The notes: generated by a model from the letters alone, not told the origin. Shown: positions 37,129 through 45,401, counted from the stretch's first letter. The stretch is 64,000 bases of DNA from Roseomonas alba (GCF_019430885.1 NZ_JAHYBZ010000007.1:124001-188000); one strand, 5' to 3'. Numbers and translations: made by a program.

Positions 37129-38195
37129 GCGGCGATCCGGGCCGCGCCGTGGGGACAGTCGCCGTGCTGCTTCGGGCATTGCCGCGGGCCGGCGAAGGAG
37201 CACAGGGCGCGGCCGGAGCCCAGCGCATCGCGCGCGATGTCGGCCAGCGCCACGATGAAGGCCGGATCGCTGTTCTGCGCCGGGACGCGGAAATAGCCGG
37301 GCACGCCCAGCTTGTGGGCAAGCTCCCCATATTCGACGTCGAGTTCCACCAGCGTCTCCGAGTGCTCGGAGACGAAGGCGATCGGACAGACCAGCAGCGC
37401 GACCTTGTCATGGGCGGCGCGCTCGATTTCCGCCTCGGTGGACGGGCCGATCCAGACCTCCGGCGTCACCCGCGACTGGTAGCAGATGGCATGGTCCAGC
37501 CCGTCGATCGCCAGCGCCTCGACGACGGCGGCGGTGCTCCGCTCGACCTGCCATTGATAGGGATCGCCGGCCTTCACGATGCTCTCGGGCAGGCCATGGG
37601 CGGAGAACAGGATGCGCAGCGGCACATCGGCCGGCAGCGTTGCGCGCGCCGCGTCATAGGACCGGCGGACCAGCGCCGCGGTCGCCGCCGCGAAGCCGGG
37701 ATGCGAATGCCAGCAGCACAGCGTCGTCGTCGGCACACTGAAGCCGATGGCACGGCAGGCCTCATCCCAGGCGGTGACGGAGCTGCCCGTCGTCGTGGTC
37801 GAATACTGCGGGTAGAGCGGCAGCAGCAGCACCTCGTCGGGCAGCCAGGCCTTCACCTCCCGCGCCGCTTCGTCCGAGAAGGGATGCCAGTAGCGCATCG
37901 CGACGAAGCAGCGGAACGCCGTGCCGGGATCGCCCGCCAGCGCCGCTTCCAGCGCCCGGGCCTGCCCCTCCGTCAGTTCCAGCAGCGGCGACTTGCCGCC
38001 GAGGATCGCATAGTTCTCCAGCGCCGGCTTCGTCCGCTTCCAGGCGATGTAGCGCCCGAGGAAGGGTCGGATGAAACCCGGCACCCGCAGGATCGCCGGA
38101 TCGGTGAAGAGGTTCGTGAGGAAGGGCCGAACAGCTTCCGGGCTGTCCGGACCACCCAGGTTGAACAACACGATGGCAATGCGGCGCTGGCTCAT
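37125..38195 (-). CDS. hemH: Ferrochelatase with C-terminal cysteine cluster
   Basis: 356 residues. FNLGGPDSPEAVRPFL opens the protein. The catalytic His200 is in LFSAHGLPESIV, and Glu280 in FVSEHSETLVELD. It inserts Fe2+ into protoporphyrin (or coproporphyrin) as the final haem step. The C-terminus CSFAGPRQCPKQHGDC adds three cysteines (332, 340, 347), reminiscent of [2Fe-2S] ferrochelatases described in Caulobacter and others. No membrane helix is present. Downstream of secB by 53 bases, coupled to the HAD gene. Confidence 0.95.
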   Translation of the reverse strand: MSQRRIAIVLFNLGGPDSPEAVRPFLTNLFTDPAILRVPGFIRPFLGRYIAWKRTKPALENYAILGGKSPLLELTEGQARALEAALAGDPGTAFRCFVAMRYWHPFSDEAAREVKAWLPDEVLLLPLYPQYSTTTTGSSVTAWDEACRAIGFSVPTTTLCCWHSHPGFAAATAALVRRSYDAARATLPADVPLRILFSAHGLPESIVKAGDPYQWQVERSTAAVVEALAIDGLDHAICYQSRVTPEVWIGPSTEAEIERAAHDKVALLVCPIAFVSEHSETLVELDVEYGELAHKLGVPGYFRVPAQNSDPAFIVALADIARDALGSGRALCSFAGPRQCPKQHGDCPHGAARIAA

Positions 38196-38248
38196 GGTGC
38201 TGCCCCGGTTGATGCGGGCGGGGCCCGCATCGCCTCCCGGGTCGCCGC

Positions 38249-38755
38249 TCAGGCGTTCGCGATCGGCATGTTTGCCGAGGACTGGCCCCGGCGCGACTGC
38301 CAGAGCTGGACGAAGTCGATCGGCGCCAGCAGCACCGGCGGGAAGCCGCCGTCACGCGTCACATCGGCCAGAATGTTGCGCGCGAAGGGGAAGAGCAGGC
38401 GCGGGCATTCCACCAGCAGCACCGGCTCCAGCATCTCGTTCGGCACGCCGTTCAGGGTGAAGATGCCGCAATAGACCAGCTCGGCGATGAAGGCGGTCTT
38501 GCCGTCAGCGGTCTTCGCATCGGCGCGGATCTGTAGGGAGATCTCGTAGGTCTCCTGGCCTTCCTGCAGCCGGCGGGCCTGGACGTCGAGGGCGATGTCC
38601 ATGCGCGGCGCCTCGCGCAGGGTCAGGTAGATCTCGGGCGCGCCGGGCACCTCGAAGGAGAGGTCCTTGGTGAACTGGATGTTCAGCACCACAGGCCCCG
38701 TGGCGGGGTCGATGCCGCCATTCGGGATCGGGGACGGAATCGGCTGGTCGGACAT
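38249..38755 (-). CDS. secB: Protein-export chaperone SecB
   Basis: 168 residues. PVVLNIQFTKDLSFEVPGAPEIYL is the SecB core start, with DIALDVQARRLQ and ETYEISLQIRADAKT strands and the closing LLFPFARNILADVTRDGGFPPVLLAPIDF helix. SecB tetramers hold preproteins unfolded and pass them to SecA. It is the first gene of a likely secB-hemH-HAD operon. A partial family 1 repeat lies upstream. Confidence 0.95.
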   Translation of the reverse strand: MSDQPIPSPIPNGGIDPATGPVVLNIQFTKDLSFEVPGAPEIYLTLREAPRMDIALDVQARRLQEGQETYEISLQIRADAKTADGKTAFIAELVYCGIFTLNGVPNEMLEPVLLVECPRLLFPFARNILADVTRDGGFPPVLLAPIDFVQLWQSRRGQSSANMPIANA

Positions 38756-38871
38756 GACAGGACCCTTCGCATCGGGCGCAGCAGCAGCGCCGAAAAGATG
38801 CGGGCGGTTAGCACGGGCGGCGCGGCCGCGGCAAACGGCCGGCGAGGTCGGACGCTCAGGGGGAGGTGGAA

Positions 38872-38951
38872 CCGGAGAGGGCTCCGCCCCCTCCGGACCT
38901 CCTCCACCAACCGCCGAAAGGCCTTTGAAAACGCTGACTTGGAGCCGGCGT
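38872..38951. repeat. Mosaic palindromic repeat, family 1, copy 7 (half element)
   Basis: Only the left half: GGAGAGGGCTCCGCCCCCTCC, CCGAAAGGCCTTTG and CGCTGACTTGGAGCCGGCG. No right end follows before the emrB-like stop at 39033. The rest of the gap is featureless. Confidence 0.7.
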
Positions 38952-39032
38952 CACGCGCAGGGTTGGCGAGGCGGCGCCTGACCGGGACCGATAGACGGCC
39001 TCAATGAACGGAAGCGGCCGCCTGCATGGGCT

Positions 39033-40592
39033 TCAATGCGCGCCGCCACCGCCGCTCGCCCCGGGCCGCCGCACCAGCAGGATCAGCGGCAGGGACATCA
39101 CGAAAAAGAACGCCATGACCAGCAGCGTGTCGTTGTACGCGAGCACCAGCGCCTGCTGCTGCACCAGGTTCGACAGGCGGCGCAGCGCGGCCAACCCGGC
39201 CTGGGCTTCGCCGAGCCGCGCGGTCATCCCCGCCGTCACGGAATCGAGCCATGCCGTCGCGCCAGCCCGCCCCCAGCCCGCCGATTCCGCCAGGTGCAGG
39301 CGATGCGCCGCGCTGCGATCCGTCACCAGCGTGTTGATCAGCGCGAGACCGACGGCACCACCGAGGTTGCGCATCAGGTTGTAGAGACCCGAGGCATTCT
39401 TGATGCGCGCCGGCGGCAGCGTGCCGAGAGCGAGCTGGTTCACCGGCACCATCGACATCATCGTGCCCACGCCGCGCAGCGCGAGCGGCAGCATCAGCTC
39501 GAGCGAGCCGGACTCCGCCGTCAGCCGCGCCGTCAACCACAGCGCAATCGCCAGGATGCCGAGCCCGATGCCGAGCAGCACACGCGTGTCGAGCTTCTGT
39601 GACAGGCGGCCGACCAGGGGCGCGGTCAGGAACATCGCCGCGCCAGTGACGAACATGGTCTCGCCGATCTGCAGCGAGTTGTAGCCGCGGATACGCCCGA
39701 GGAAGAGCGGGATGATGTAGACCGAGCCATAGAGCGAGATGCCAACGAGAAAGGAGAACAGCGAGCCGATCGCGAAATTGCGGTTGGCGAAGGCGTAGAG
39801 ATCGACGATCGGCTCGTCGCGCGTGAAGGCGCGGTGGAAGAACAGCGCGCCCGAGACGGTGGCGACGACCGCGAACATCGCGATGGTCTCATCCTCCAGC
39901 CAGTTCCAGCGCGGCCCCTCCTCCATCACGTATTCCAGGCTGCCGAGGAAGGCCGCCATCAGCGCGAGGCCGAGCCAGTCGAAGCGGGCGAGCAGCGACC
40001 GGTCGCCCTGGTCGATCGTCATGGTGCGCGAGACGACGATGACGATCAGCACGCCGACCGGCACGTTGATCAGGAACAGCCAGTGCCAGGAGAAGGTCTC
40101 GGTCAGTAGCCCGCCCAGCGTCGGGCCGATGGTCGGCGCGAGCGTCGCGGTCAGGCCGATCAGCACCGACATGGTCGCCCGGCGCGGCCCCTGGAACAGG
40201 ATGAAGGCGGTGGCGAAGACGGTCGGGATCATCGCCCCGCCGAGGAAACCCTGCGCCGCGCGGAAGGTGATCATCAGCGGCAGCGAGGTCGCCATCGCGC
40301 AGGCCAGCGAGAAGATCGTGAAGCCCGCGGCGGACAGGCAGAACAGTATGCGCGTGGACAACAGCCGCGACAGGAAGCCCGACAACGGGATCATGACGAT
40401 CTCCGCGATCAGGTAGGAGGTCTGGATCCAGGAGGCCTCGTCGGGGCTGGCGGCCAGGCCGGCCTGGATGTCGGCGATGGAGGCCGAGACGATCTGGATG
40501 TCCAGGATCGCCATGAACATCCCGAGCACCATCACCATGAAGCCGGCGAATTGCCGGCCCGTCACCGGCGGCGGGGCGGCGGTGGCGCTCAT
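39033..40592 (-). CDS. DHA2 family MFS multidrug exporter (EmrB/QacA type)
   Basis: 519 residues, 14 predicted helices. Motif C-like GAMIPTVFATAFILFQGPRR and GPTLGGLLTETFSWHWLFLINVPVGVLIV are the DHA2 signatures. With the EmrA-like adaptor it should form a tripartite inner-membrane export unit; an outer-membrane factor is not encoded here. It starts 7 bases after the adaptor stop, so both are one operon under the divergent TetR regulator. Drug or metabolite specificity is unknown. Confidence 0.95.
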   Translation of the reverse strand: MSATAAPPPVTGRQFAGFMVMVLGMFMAILDIQIVSASIADIQAGLAASPDEASWIQTSYLIAEIVMIPLSGFLSRLLSTRILFCLSAAGFTIFSLACAMATSLPLMITFRAAQGFLGGAMIPTVFATAFILFQGPRRATMSVLIGLTATLAPTIGPTLGGLLTETFSWHWLFLINVPVGVLIVIVVSRTMTIDQGDRSLLARFDWLGLALMAAFLGSLEYVMEEGPRWNWLEDETIAMFAVVATVSGALFFHRAFTRDEPIVDLYAFANRNFAIGSLFSFLVGISLYGSVYIIPLFLGRIRGYNSLQIGETMFVTGAAMFLTAPLVGRLSQKLDTRVLLGIGLGILAIALWLTARLTAESGSLELMLPLALRGVGTMMSMVPVNQLALGTLPPARIKNASGLYNLMRNLGGAVGLALINTLVTDRSAAHRLHLAESAGWGRAGATAWLDSVTAGMTARLGEAQAGLAALRRLSNLVQQQALVLAYNDTLLVMAFFFVMSLPLILLVRRPGASGGGGAH

Positions 40593-40599
40593 GGCGTGG

Positions 40600-41709
40600 T
40601 CAGTTCAGGCCGAGGGTCGCGGCCGCGGCACCAAACAGCCCACCCGGGGCGTTGGGGTCCGCGCGGGTATCGACCTCGACGCGCGCCGAAAGACCCGGAC
40701 GCAGCCGCACCGAGTCCTGGCCCGGCGCAATGGCGATGCGCACCGGCACGCGCTGCACGACGCGGGTAAAGTTGCCGGTCGCGTTCTCCGGCGGCAACAG
40801 GCTGAACTGCGCGCCGGTGGCTGGGGCGAGGCTCTCCACCCGGCCACGCAGGACGGGGCCGCCGATGTCGAAGGACAGCTCCACCGGTTGGCCGCGGCGC
40901 ATGCCGGCGAGCTGGGTCTCCTTGAAGTTCGCGACCACCCATTGCCGTTCCGGCGGCGGCGCCACGGCGATCAGGTTCTGCCCGGGCCGTACATGCGCGC
41001 CGAGCTGCGCCGAACGGTTGCCTACCACGCCGTCGAAGGGCGCGCTGATGACGGTCTGCTGCAGGTTGCGTTCCGCCAGGGCCAGGGTTGCGGCGGCCTC
41101 CGCGCGCTTGCCTTCGGCGGCGGCGCATTCGGATTCGAGCACCGGCAGGGCCGCGCGGGCGGCCTCGGCGACGGCCTGCGCGGACCGTAGGGCGGCCTCG
41201 GCCTTCAGGCGATCGGCCAGCGTCCGGTCGGCATTCTCGCGGCTGCCATAGCCGGAATTGGCGAGGGTGCCGTAGCGGGCGGCGTTCTGCACGGCGCGGT
41301 CGCGCTCGGCGACGGCCTGGGCGACCTGGGCGTCCGCCTCGGCGATCTGGGCATGCTGCTGGTCGATGCGGGCACGGTTGGTGACGGTGCCCGCCACGGC
41401 CTGGGCGAGCGCTCCGGCGGCAGCGTCGCGACGGGCGCGCCATTCCGTATCGACCAGGCGGATCAGCGGCTGGCCGGCGGTGACCGTGTCATTGTCGTTC
41501 ACCAGGATGGCGGCGACGTCGCCCTCAATGCCAGGCCCGAGCACGGCAATGTCGCCCTGCACATAGGCATTGTCGGTGCTTTCCTGGAAGCGGCCGACAT
41601 GCATCCACCAATTACCGCCGAGGCCGCCGCCGACGAGGGCGCCGAGCATCAGGACCGGGGCAAGGCGACGCAGCCTGCGGCGCGAGGCGGGAGGGTTGTC
41701 TTCGGGCAT
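40600..41709 (-). CDS. HlyD/EmrA family membrane fusion adaptor
   Basis: 369 residues: one membrane anchor (about 11-32), a lipoyl/barrel-sandwich half around DNAYVQGDIAVLGPGIEGDVAAILVNDNDTV, a long coiled coil (residues about 90-200, RIDQQHAQIAEADAQVAQAVAERDRAVQNA), and the return half SAPFDGVVGNRSAQLGAHV. The adaptor links EmrB to an outer-membrane channel. The start is 4 bases from an operator-like palindrome (41713-41727). Confidence 0.94.
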   Translation of the reverse strand: MPEDNPPASRRRLRRLAPVLMLGALVGGGLGGNWWMHVGRFQESTDNAYVQGDIAVLGPGIEGDVAAILVNDNDTVTAGQPLIRLVDTEWRARRDAAAGALAQAVAGTVTNRARIDQQHAQIAEADAQVAQAVAERDRAVQNAARYGTLANSGYGSRENADRTLADRLKAEAALRSAQAVAEAARAALPVLESECAAAEGKRAEAAATLALAERNLQQTVISAPFDGVVGNRSAQLGAHVRPGQNLIAVAPPPERQWVVANFKETQLAGMRRGQPVELSFDIGGPVLRGRVESLAPATGAQFSLLPPENATGNFTRVVQRVPVRIAIAPGQDSVRLRPGLSARVEVDTRADPNAPGGLFGAAAATLGLN

Positions 41710-41712
41710 CGG

Positions 41713-41727
41713 ACTGCACCGTTCAGT
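41713..41727. promoter_or_regulatory. Operator O1 for the TetR regulator
   Basis: ACTGCACCGTTCAGT, one mismatch from the perfect palindrome O2. It lies immediately upstream of the emrA-like start, in a position to block that transcript. Confidence 0.6.
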
Positions 41728-41778
41728 TCAGTTGCGCCTATCTGATGCGATGAGCCCCTCCGGTCAAGAAGAAATTGA

Positions 41779-41793
41779 ACTGAACCGTTCAGT
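41779..41793. promoter_or_regulatory. Operator O2 for the TetR regulator
   Basis: ACTGAACCGTTCAGT, perfect 7-bp arms around one central base, 17 bases before the TetR start. The O1-O2 centre spacing is 66 bases, about six helical turns. It likely controls both divergent genes. Confidence 0.65.
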
Positions 41794-41809
41794 CTTGTTC
41801 CGGCCGACA

Positions 41810-42484
41810 ATGTGCGCCATATCTCCGGCCATGTCCGCCACCGCCTGCCCCGCCGAGACCTATCGCAGCCCGAAGCGCGCCGCCGTGCTCGACGCCGCAG
41901 GGAAGCTCTTCCTCGACAATGGCTACGCCGCTGTGTCGATGGATGCGGTCGCGCGCCAGGCCGGCGTCTCCAAGGCCACCCTGTACGCGTATTTCACGAG
42001 CAAGGAGGCGCTGTTCGCCGCCGTGGTGGCCAATCGCTGCACGGCGATGGCCGAGACGCTGGAACTCGCGGCCGTACATGATGCGCCGCTCGATCTGGCG
42101 CTGCGGCGGCTCGGCCGGCATCTGCTCGACTTCTTCCTGGCCCCCCAGGTGGTGACGATGTTCCGCATCGCCCTGGGCGAGGGCACACGCTTCCCCGATT
42201 TGGCCCGCGCCTACTACGCGGCGGGACCCCTCGCCGGCCGCGACCGCGTCACGGCCTGGATGGAGGAGGAGAAGCGCCGCTTCCGGCTGCGCGCCGACGC
42301 CGATCCGCGCCTGGCGGCGGAGCACTTCATCTCGATGCTGCGCGGGACCGTGCTGCTGCGTGGCGCCCTCGGCATTCCCCCGACGCCGAGCGAGGCGGAA
42401 CTCGATGCCGCCGCCGCCGCCGCGGCCGAGGTGATCCGGCGGGCCTATGGCGCGGAGAGCGGCGCGGAACCGGCGACCCGCTAG
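41810..42484 (+). CDS. TetR family transcriptional regulator
   Basis: 224 residues from ATG 41810 (ATG 41831 is the alternative; neither has a clear ribosome site). HTH: RAAVLDAAGKLFLDNGYAAVSMDAVARQAGVSKATLYAYFTSKEALFAAVV (about 24-74), the TetR signature. The C-terminal ligand domain is of the AefR/AcrR-like size (FFLAPQVVTMFRIALGEGTRFPDLARAYYAAGPLAG). Divergent from the EmrAB-type operon, with twin palindromes between them. A repressor of the pump, relieved by its substrate, is the straightforward inference. Confidence 0.93.
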   Translation: MCAISPAMSATACPAETYRSPKRAAVLDAAGKLFLDNGYAAVSMDAVARQAGVSKATLYAYFTSKEALFAAVVANRCTAMAETLELAAVHDAPLDLALRRLGRHLLDFFLAPQVVTMFRIALGEGTRFPDLARAYYAAGPLAGRDRVTAWMEEEKRRFRLRADADPRLAAEHFISMLRGTVLLRGALGIPPTPSEAELDAAAAAAAEVIRRAYGAESGAEPATR

Positions 42485-42576
42485 CCGCGCGCGCTGCGCC
42501 GGCGGCCGCGGGAGGTCGTGGCATGGCGTCCGGGACGCCTGAAGGGGAGCGGAACCCCGGCATGACGGTCGCCATT

Positions 42577-42855
42577 TGAGAAGGCCGCGCTCCTCTTCAA
42601 GCCTCTCCCCGCCAAGGTGCCGTGCACCCTGGAACACCGGCAATTTACGCCGGGCACCACGGCCGGTCCGCTACGTCCCATCGCGCTTGGTGCGCAGGAG
42701 CGAATTCCGACGATCATCGCAACCGCGCCGCCGAGCACCGGGTCGAGGTTTCCAAGCGCCTTTCGGCCTGTGCGGGCGCCCAGCCGCGTTGCGCTGCAAC
42801 GGGAATGGGTCCCCCTGGCGGGCAGAGGTCCGGAGAGACAAGGCCCCTCTCCGGC
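42577..42855. repeat. Mosaic palindromic repeat, family 1, copy 8 (diverged)
   Basis: Occupies most of 42485-42945. Left: GAAGGCCGCGCTCCTCTTC, then the substitute cassette CAAGGTGCCGTGCACCCTGG. Centre: CGCGCTTGGTGCGCAGGAGCG. Right: GAGGTTTCCAAGCGCCTTTCGGCC, the GCGTTGCGCTGCAACGGGAATGG hairpin remnant and GGAGAGACAAGGCCCCTCTCC. More mismatches than in other copies. Confidence 0.7.
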
Positions 42856-42872
42856 CCGCCCGGATCAGGCTG

Positions 42873-42899
42873 TGTCGAAACCGCCCCCCCTCGCGCGTC
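42873..42899 (+). promoter_or_regulatory. ECF42-type promoter upstream of the DGPF gene
   Basis: TGTCGA (42873-42878), 17-base spacer, CGTC (42896-42899), 47 bases before the DGPF start. This is the bipartite motif I recall for ECF42 sigma factors, whose genes are linked to DGPF genes exactly as here. Confidence 0.6.
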
Positions 42900-42945
42900 A
42901 TCATGGTGGCGGCGACGATGCCGTCTGCGCATGGAGGATGATGCG

Positions 42946-43305
42946 ATGCAGGCGATGCTGACGATCTGGGTGGAGGAGACGGCCTGGGACGGCATGCCAC
43001 AGGCCGAGCAGGCACGAATGCTGGGCGCTTATGGTGCCTATGTGGAAGCCTTGAAGGCCGCCGGCGTCATGCGGGGCGGCGAACGCCTGGCGCCCGTCGC
43101 CCAGGCCGCGACGGTGCGGATGCAGGGCGGCGTACCGCAGGTGCTCGACGGTCCCTATGCCGAGACGCGCGAGCAGCTCGGCGGCTATTTCCTGCTGGAG
43201 GTCGCGGATATGGAGGAGGCGATCCGCTGGGCCGCCCGCTGCCCCGGCGCGGAACACGGCGCGGTCGAGGTCCGTCCCCTCTGGCCGGATCCGGCGACGC
43301 GATGA
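42946..43305 (+). CDS. YciI-related DGPF domain protein
   Basis: 119 residues, one YCII fold: MQAMLTIWVEETAWDGMPQAEQARMLGAYGAYVEALKAAGV and the signature LDGPYAETREQLGGYFLLEVADMEEAIRWAARCPGA (DGPF-type). The family has no proven reaction but accompanies ECF42 sigma factors. GGAGG lies 8 bases before ATG 42946; an ATG at 42931 overlaps the ribosome site and is rejected. Its stop overlaps the sigma factor start (ATGA). Confidence 0.9.
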   Translation: MQAMLTIWVEETAWDGMPQAEQARMLGAYGAYVEALKAAGVMRGGERLAPVAQAATVRMQGGVPQVLDGPYAETREQLGGYFLLEVADMEEAIRWAARCPGAEHGAVEVRPLWPDPATR

Positions 43306-44501
43306 GCGCAGCCGCGGCGGCCGAACGGGCGGCGCGCGACTCCTATGGCCGGCTGCTCGCCTTCCTGCTCGCGCAGGGCGGCGGGTTCGCGGCAGCCGAG
43401 GATGCCCTCGCCGACGCTTTCGCCGCCGCCTTGGCCACCTGGCCGGCGACGGGCGTGCCGGAACGGCCTGAGGCCTGGCTGCTGACGGCGGCGCGCCGGC
43501 GCCTGACCGACGCGCATCGCCGCCGCGCCACCGCCACCGAGGCCGCGCCGGAAGTGCTGCGGCGGGCGCTGGCCGAGGCCGAGACCACGCCGGATGCGAT
43601 CCCGGATCACCGGCTGGCGCTGCTGGTCGCCTGCGCCGCTCCCGAGGTCGAACTTGGCGCCCGGGCGCCGCTGATGCTGCAGACGGTGCTGGGGCTGGAC
43701 GCGGCGCGCATAGCCTCGGCCTTCCTGGTCGCGCCGGCGGCGATGGGCCAACGGCTGGTCCGCGCGAAGCGGCGCTTGAAGGAAGCGGGCGCACGTTTCC
43801 GGCTGCCTGACCAGACAGATGTCGCGGCACGGCTGCCGGAGGTGCTCGCCGCCATCTACGCCGCCTATGCTGCCGGTGCGGCAGACCCCGCCGATGGCGG
43901 GACGCTGGCCGGGGAGGCCGCCTGGCTCGCGCGTCTGCTCGCCGCCATGGTGCCGGAGGATGCGGAGGCGCAGGGCCTTGCCGCACTGCTGCTGCATCTC
44001 GAAGCGCGCCGGCCGGCAGGGCGCGACGGCGGAGGGCGTTATGTGCCCCTGTCCGCGCAGGACCCGGCGCATTGGGACGCCGCACGCCAGGCGGAGGCCG
44101 AAACGCTGCTGCGCCGCGCCGCCACACTCGCGCAGCCGGGACGCTATCAATGGGAGGCGGCGATCGCCTCGGCTCATGCGATGCGGCGGGTGCTGGGGCG
44201 CACGCCCTGGGGCGATATCCTGCTGCTCTACGACGCGCTGGTGACGGCGACGGGATCGCCCGTGGCCGCGGTGAACCGCGCCGTGGTGCTGGCGGAAGTG
44301 GAAAGCCCCTCGGCCGGCCTCGCCGCGCTGCGGGTAGCCGGAACGGATGCGCGGCTGGCGGACTATCAGCCCTATTGGGCCGCACTTGCGGCTATCGCAG
44401 CGCGGGCCGGTGCAGCCGAGGAGGCCCTGGACGCGAAACGGCGGGCGGTGGGCCTCGCCACCGATCCCGCCGTTCGGAACTTCCTTCTGGAAGAAGGCTA
44501 G
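43302..44501 (+). CDS. ECF42-type RNA polymerase sigma factor with C-terminal TPR-like extension
   Basis: 399 residues, twice the usual ECF length. Residues 1-170 are sigma regions 2 and 4: DSYGRLLAFLLAQGG, LADAFAAALATWPATGVPERPEAWLLTAARRRLTDAHRR (region 2), LMLQTVLGLDAARIASAFLVAPAAMGQRLVRAKRRLKEA (region 4). Residues about 180-399 are a helical DUF6596/TPR-like extension (YQWEAAIASAHAMRRVLGRTPWGDILLLYDALVTATGSPVAAVNRAVVLAEVE) typical of ECF42. No anti-sigma factor is adjacent, in line with control through the extension. Probably autoregulated from the promoter at 42873. Its stop TAG is formed by the edge of a family 2 repeat. Confidence 0.93.
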   Translation: MSAAAAAERAARDSYGRLLAFLLAQGGGFAAAEDALADAFAAALATWPATGVPERPEAWLLTAARRRLTDAHRRRATATEAAPEVLRRALAEAETTPDAIPDHRLALLVACAAPEVELGARAPLMLQTVLGLDAARIASAFLVAPAAMGQRLVRAKRRLKEAGARFRLPDQTDVAARLPEVLAAIYAAYAAGAADPADGGTLAGEAAWLARLLAAMVPEDAEAQGLAALLLHLEARRPAGRDGGGRYVPLSAQDPAHWDAARQAEAETLLRRAATLAQPGRYQWEAAIASAHAMRRVLGRTPWGDILLLYDALVTATGSPVAAVNRAVVLAEVESPSAGLAALRVAGTDARLADYQPYWAALAAIAARAGAAEEALDAKRRAVGLATDPAVRNFLLEEG

Positions 44502-44605
44502 AGCAGATCCTGTCCAGATGAACTCATCTGGACAGGTGAAGATACTCGCAAAGGCAAACACTCAGAGCATTGCAGGTGAACGGAAGTTCGCCGGAAATAC
44601 TCTAG
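44498..44605. repeat. Hairpin repeat, family 2, copy 1
   Basis: 108 bases bounded by CTAGAGCAG and ATACTCTAG. The first hairpin is CCTGTCCAGATGA-AC-TCATCTGGACAGG (44509-44536, perfect 13-bp arms); the second part contains AGAGCATTGC, GGTGAAC-ggaa-GTTCGCC. About 10 differences in 108 from copy 2 at 60690. Its left edge provides the stop codon of the sigma factor gene. Confidence 0.8.
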
Positions 44606-44631
44606 CGCGCCGCCCCCGCGGCGCATGCTGG

Positions 44632-45399
44632 TCAGTGCGCGTTCGCCCAGATCTTGCGCTTCACTGCGTAGGCAAGGCCGGCGAGGACCAGCAGGAAGAC
44701 GATGATCTTGATGCCCATGGAATGCCGAAGTTCCAGCTCGGGCTCCGCAGCCCATTGCAGGAAGGTCGCGACGTCACGCGCCATGTTCTCGACCGTCGCC
44801 GGGGTGTGGTCGGCGAATTCGACCTGGTCCGGGTTCAGCGGCCGCGCCATGGCGATCTGATGGCCGGGGAAGTAGGCGTTGTAGTGCATACCCTCGGCGA
44901 TATGAACGTCGGGGGGCGGGTCGCCGTAGCCGGTCAGCAGCGCGTAGATGTAGTTCGCACCGCCCTCACGCGCCTTGGCGATGACGGACAGATCCGGCGG
45001 CAGCGCGCCGTTGTTTGCCGCACGTGCCGCCTGCGGGTTCGGGAACGGGCTGCGGAAGCGATCGGACGGGCGGCCCGGCCGCTCGAACATCTGGCCCTCA
45101 TCGTTCGGGCCGTCCTGCACCTGCACCTGGGACGCGATGGCCGCGACCTGCTGCTCGGTCAGGCCGAGGTCGCGCAGGTTGCGGTAGGACATCAGGTGCA
45201 TCGCATGGCAGGCCGAGCAGACCTGCGAATAGACCTGGAAGCCGCGCTGCGCGCTGGCGCGGTCATAGACGCCGAATGGCCCCTGGAAGGAGAAGCCCTG
45301 GTTCGGGATGTGCGCGGCCCCTTCCGCCGCCTGGGCGGCGGGTGCGGCGGCGAGCAGGCCGCCAAGGATGGCGAGGGCCTTGAGCGAAGTGCGCAGCAT
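44632..45399 (-). CDS. petC: Cytochrome c1 of the bc1 complex
   Basis: 255 residues: signal peptide (MLRTSLKALAILGGLLAAAPAAQA), haem-binding CSACH at 61-65 (VYSQVCSACHAMHLMSYRNL), the methionine-ligand region HIAEGMHYNAYFPGHQIAMARPL, and a C-terminal anchor (about 228-248, HSMGIKIIVFLLVLAGLAYAVK). Haem is attached by the ccm system encoded at 24.7-30.6 kb. The last gene of petABC; its ATG lies 2 bases after the cytochrome b stop. The stop is 26 bases from a family 2 repeat. Confidence 0.96.
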   Translation of the reverse strand: MLRTSLKALAILGGLLAAAPAAQAAEGAAHIPNQGFSFQGPFGVYDRASAQRGFQVYSQVCSACHAMHLMSYRNLRDLGLTEQQVAAIASQVQVQDGPNDEGQMFERPGRPSDRFRSPFPNPQAARAANNGALPPDLSVIAKAREGGANYIYALLTGYGDPPPDVHIAEGMHYNAYFPGHQIAMARPLNPDQVEFADHTPATVENMARDVATFLQWAAEPELELRHSMGIKIIVFLLVLAGLAYAVKRKIWANAH

Positions 45400-45401
45400 G
45401 G

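Noticed and set aside
39001-39540. 179-codon frame near the end of the DHA2 exporter
   Set aside because: Lies in another frame of the exporter gene on the same strand and lacks motifs.
42901-44385. 494-codon Pro/Arg-rich frame antisense to the sigma factor
   Set aside because: Composition typical of a reverse frame in GC-rich DNA.
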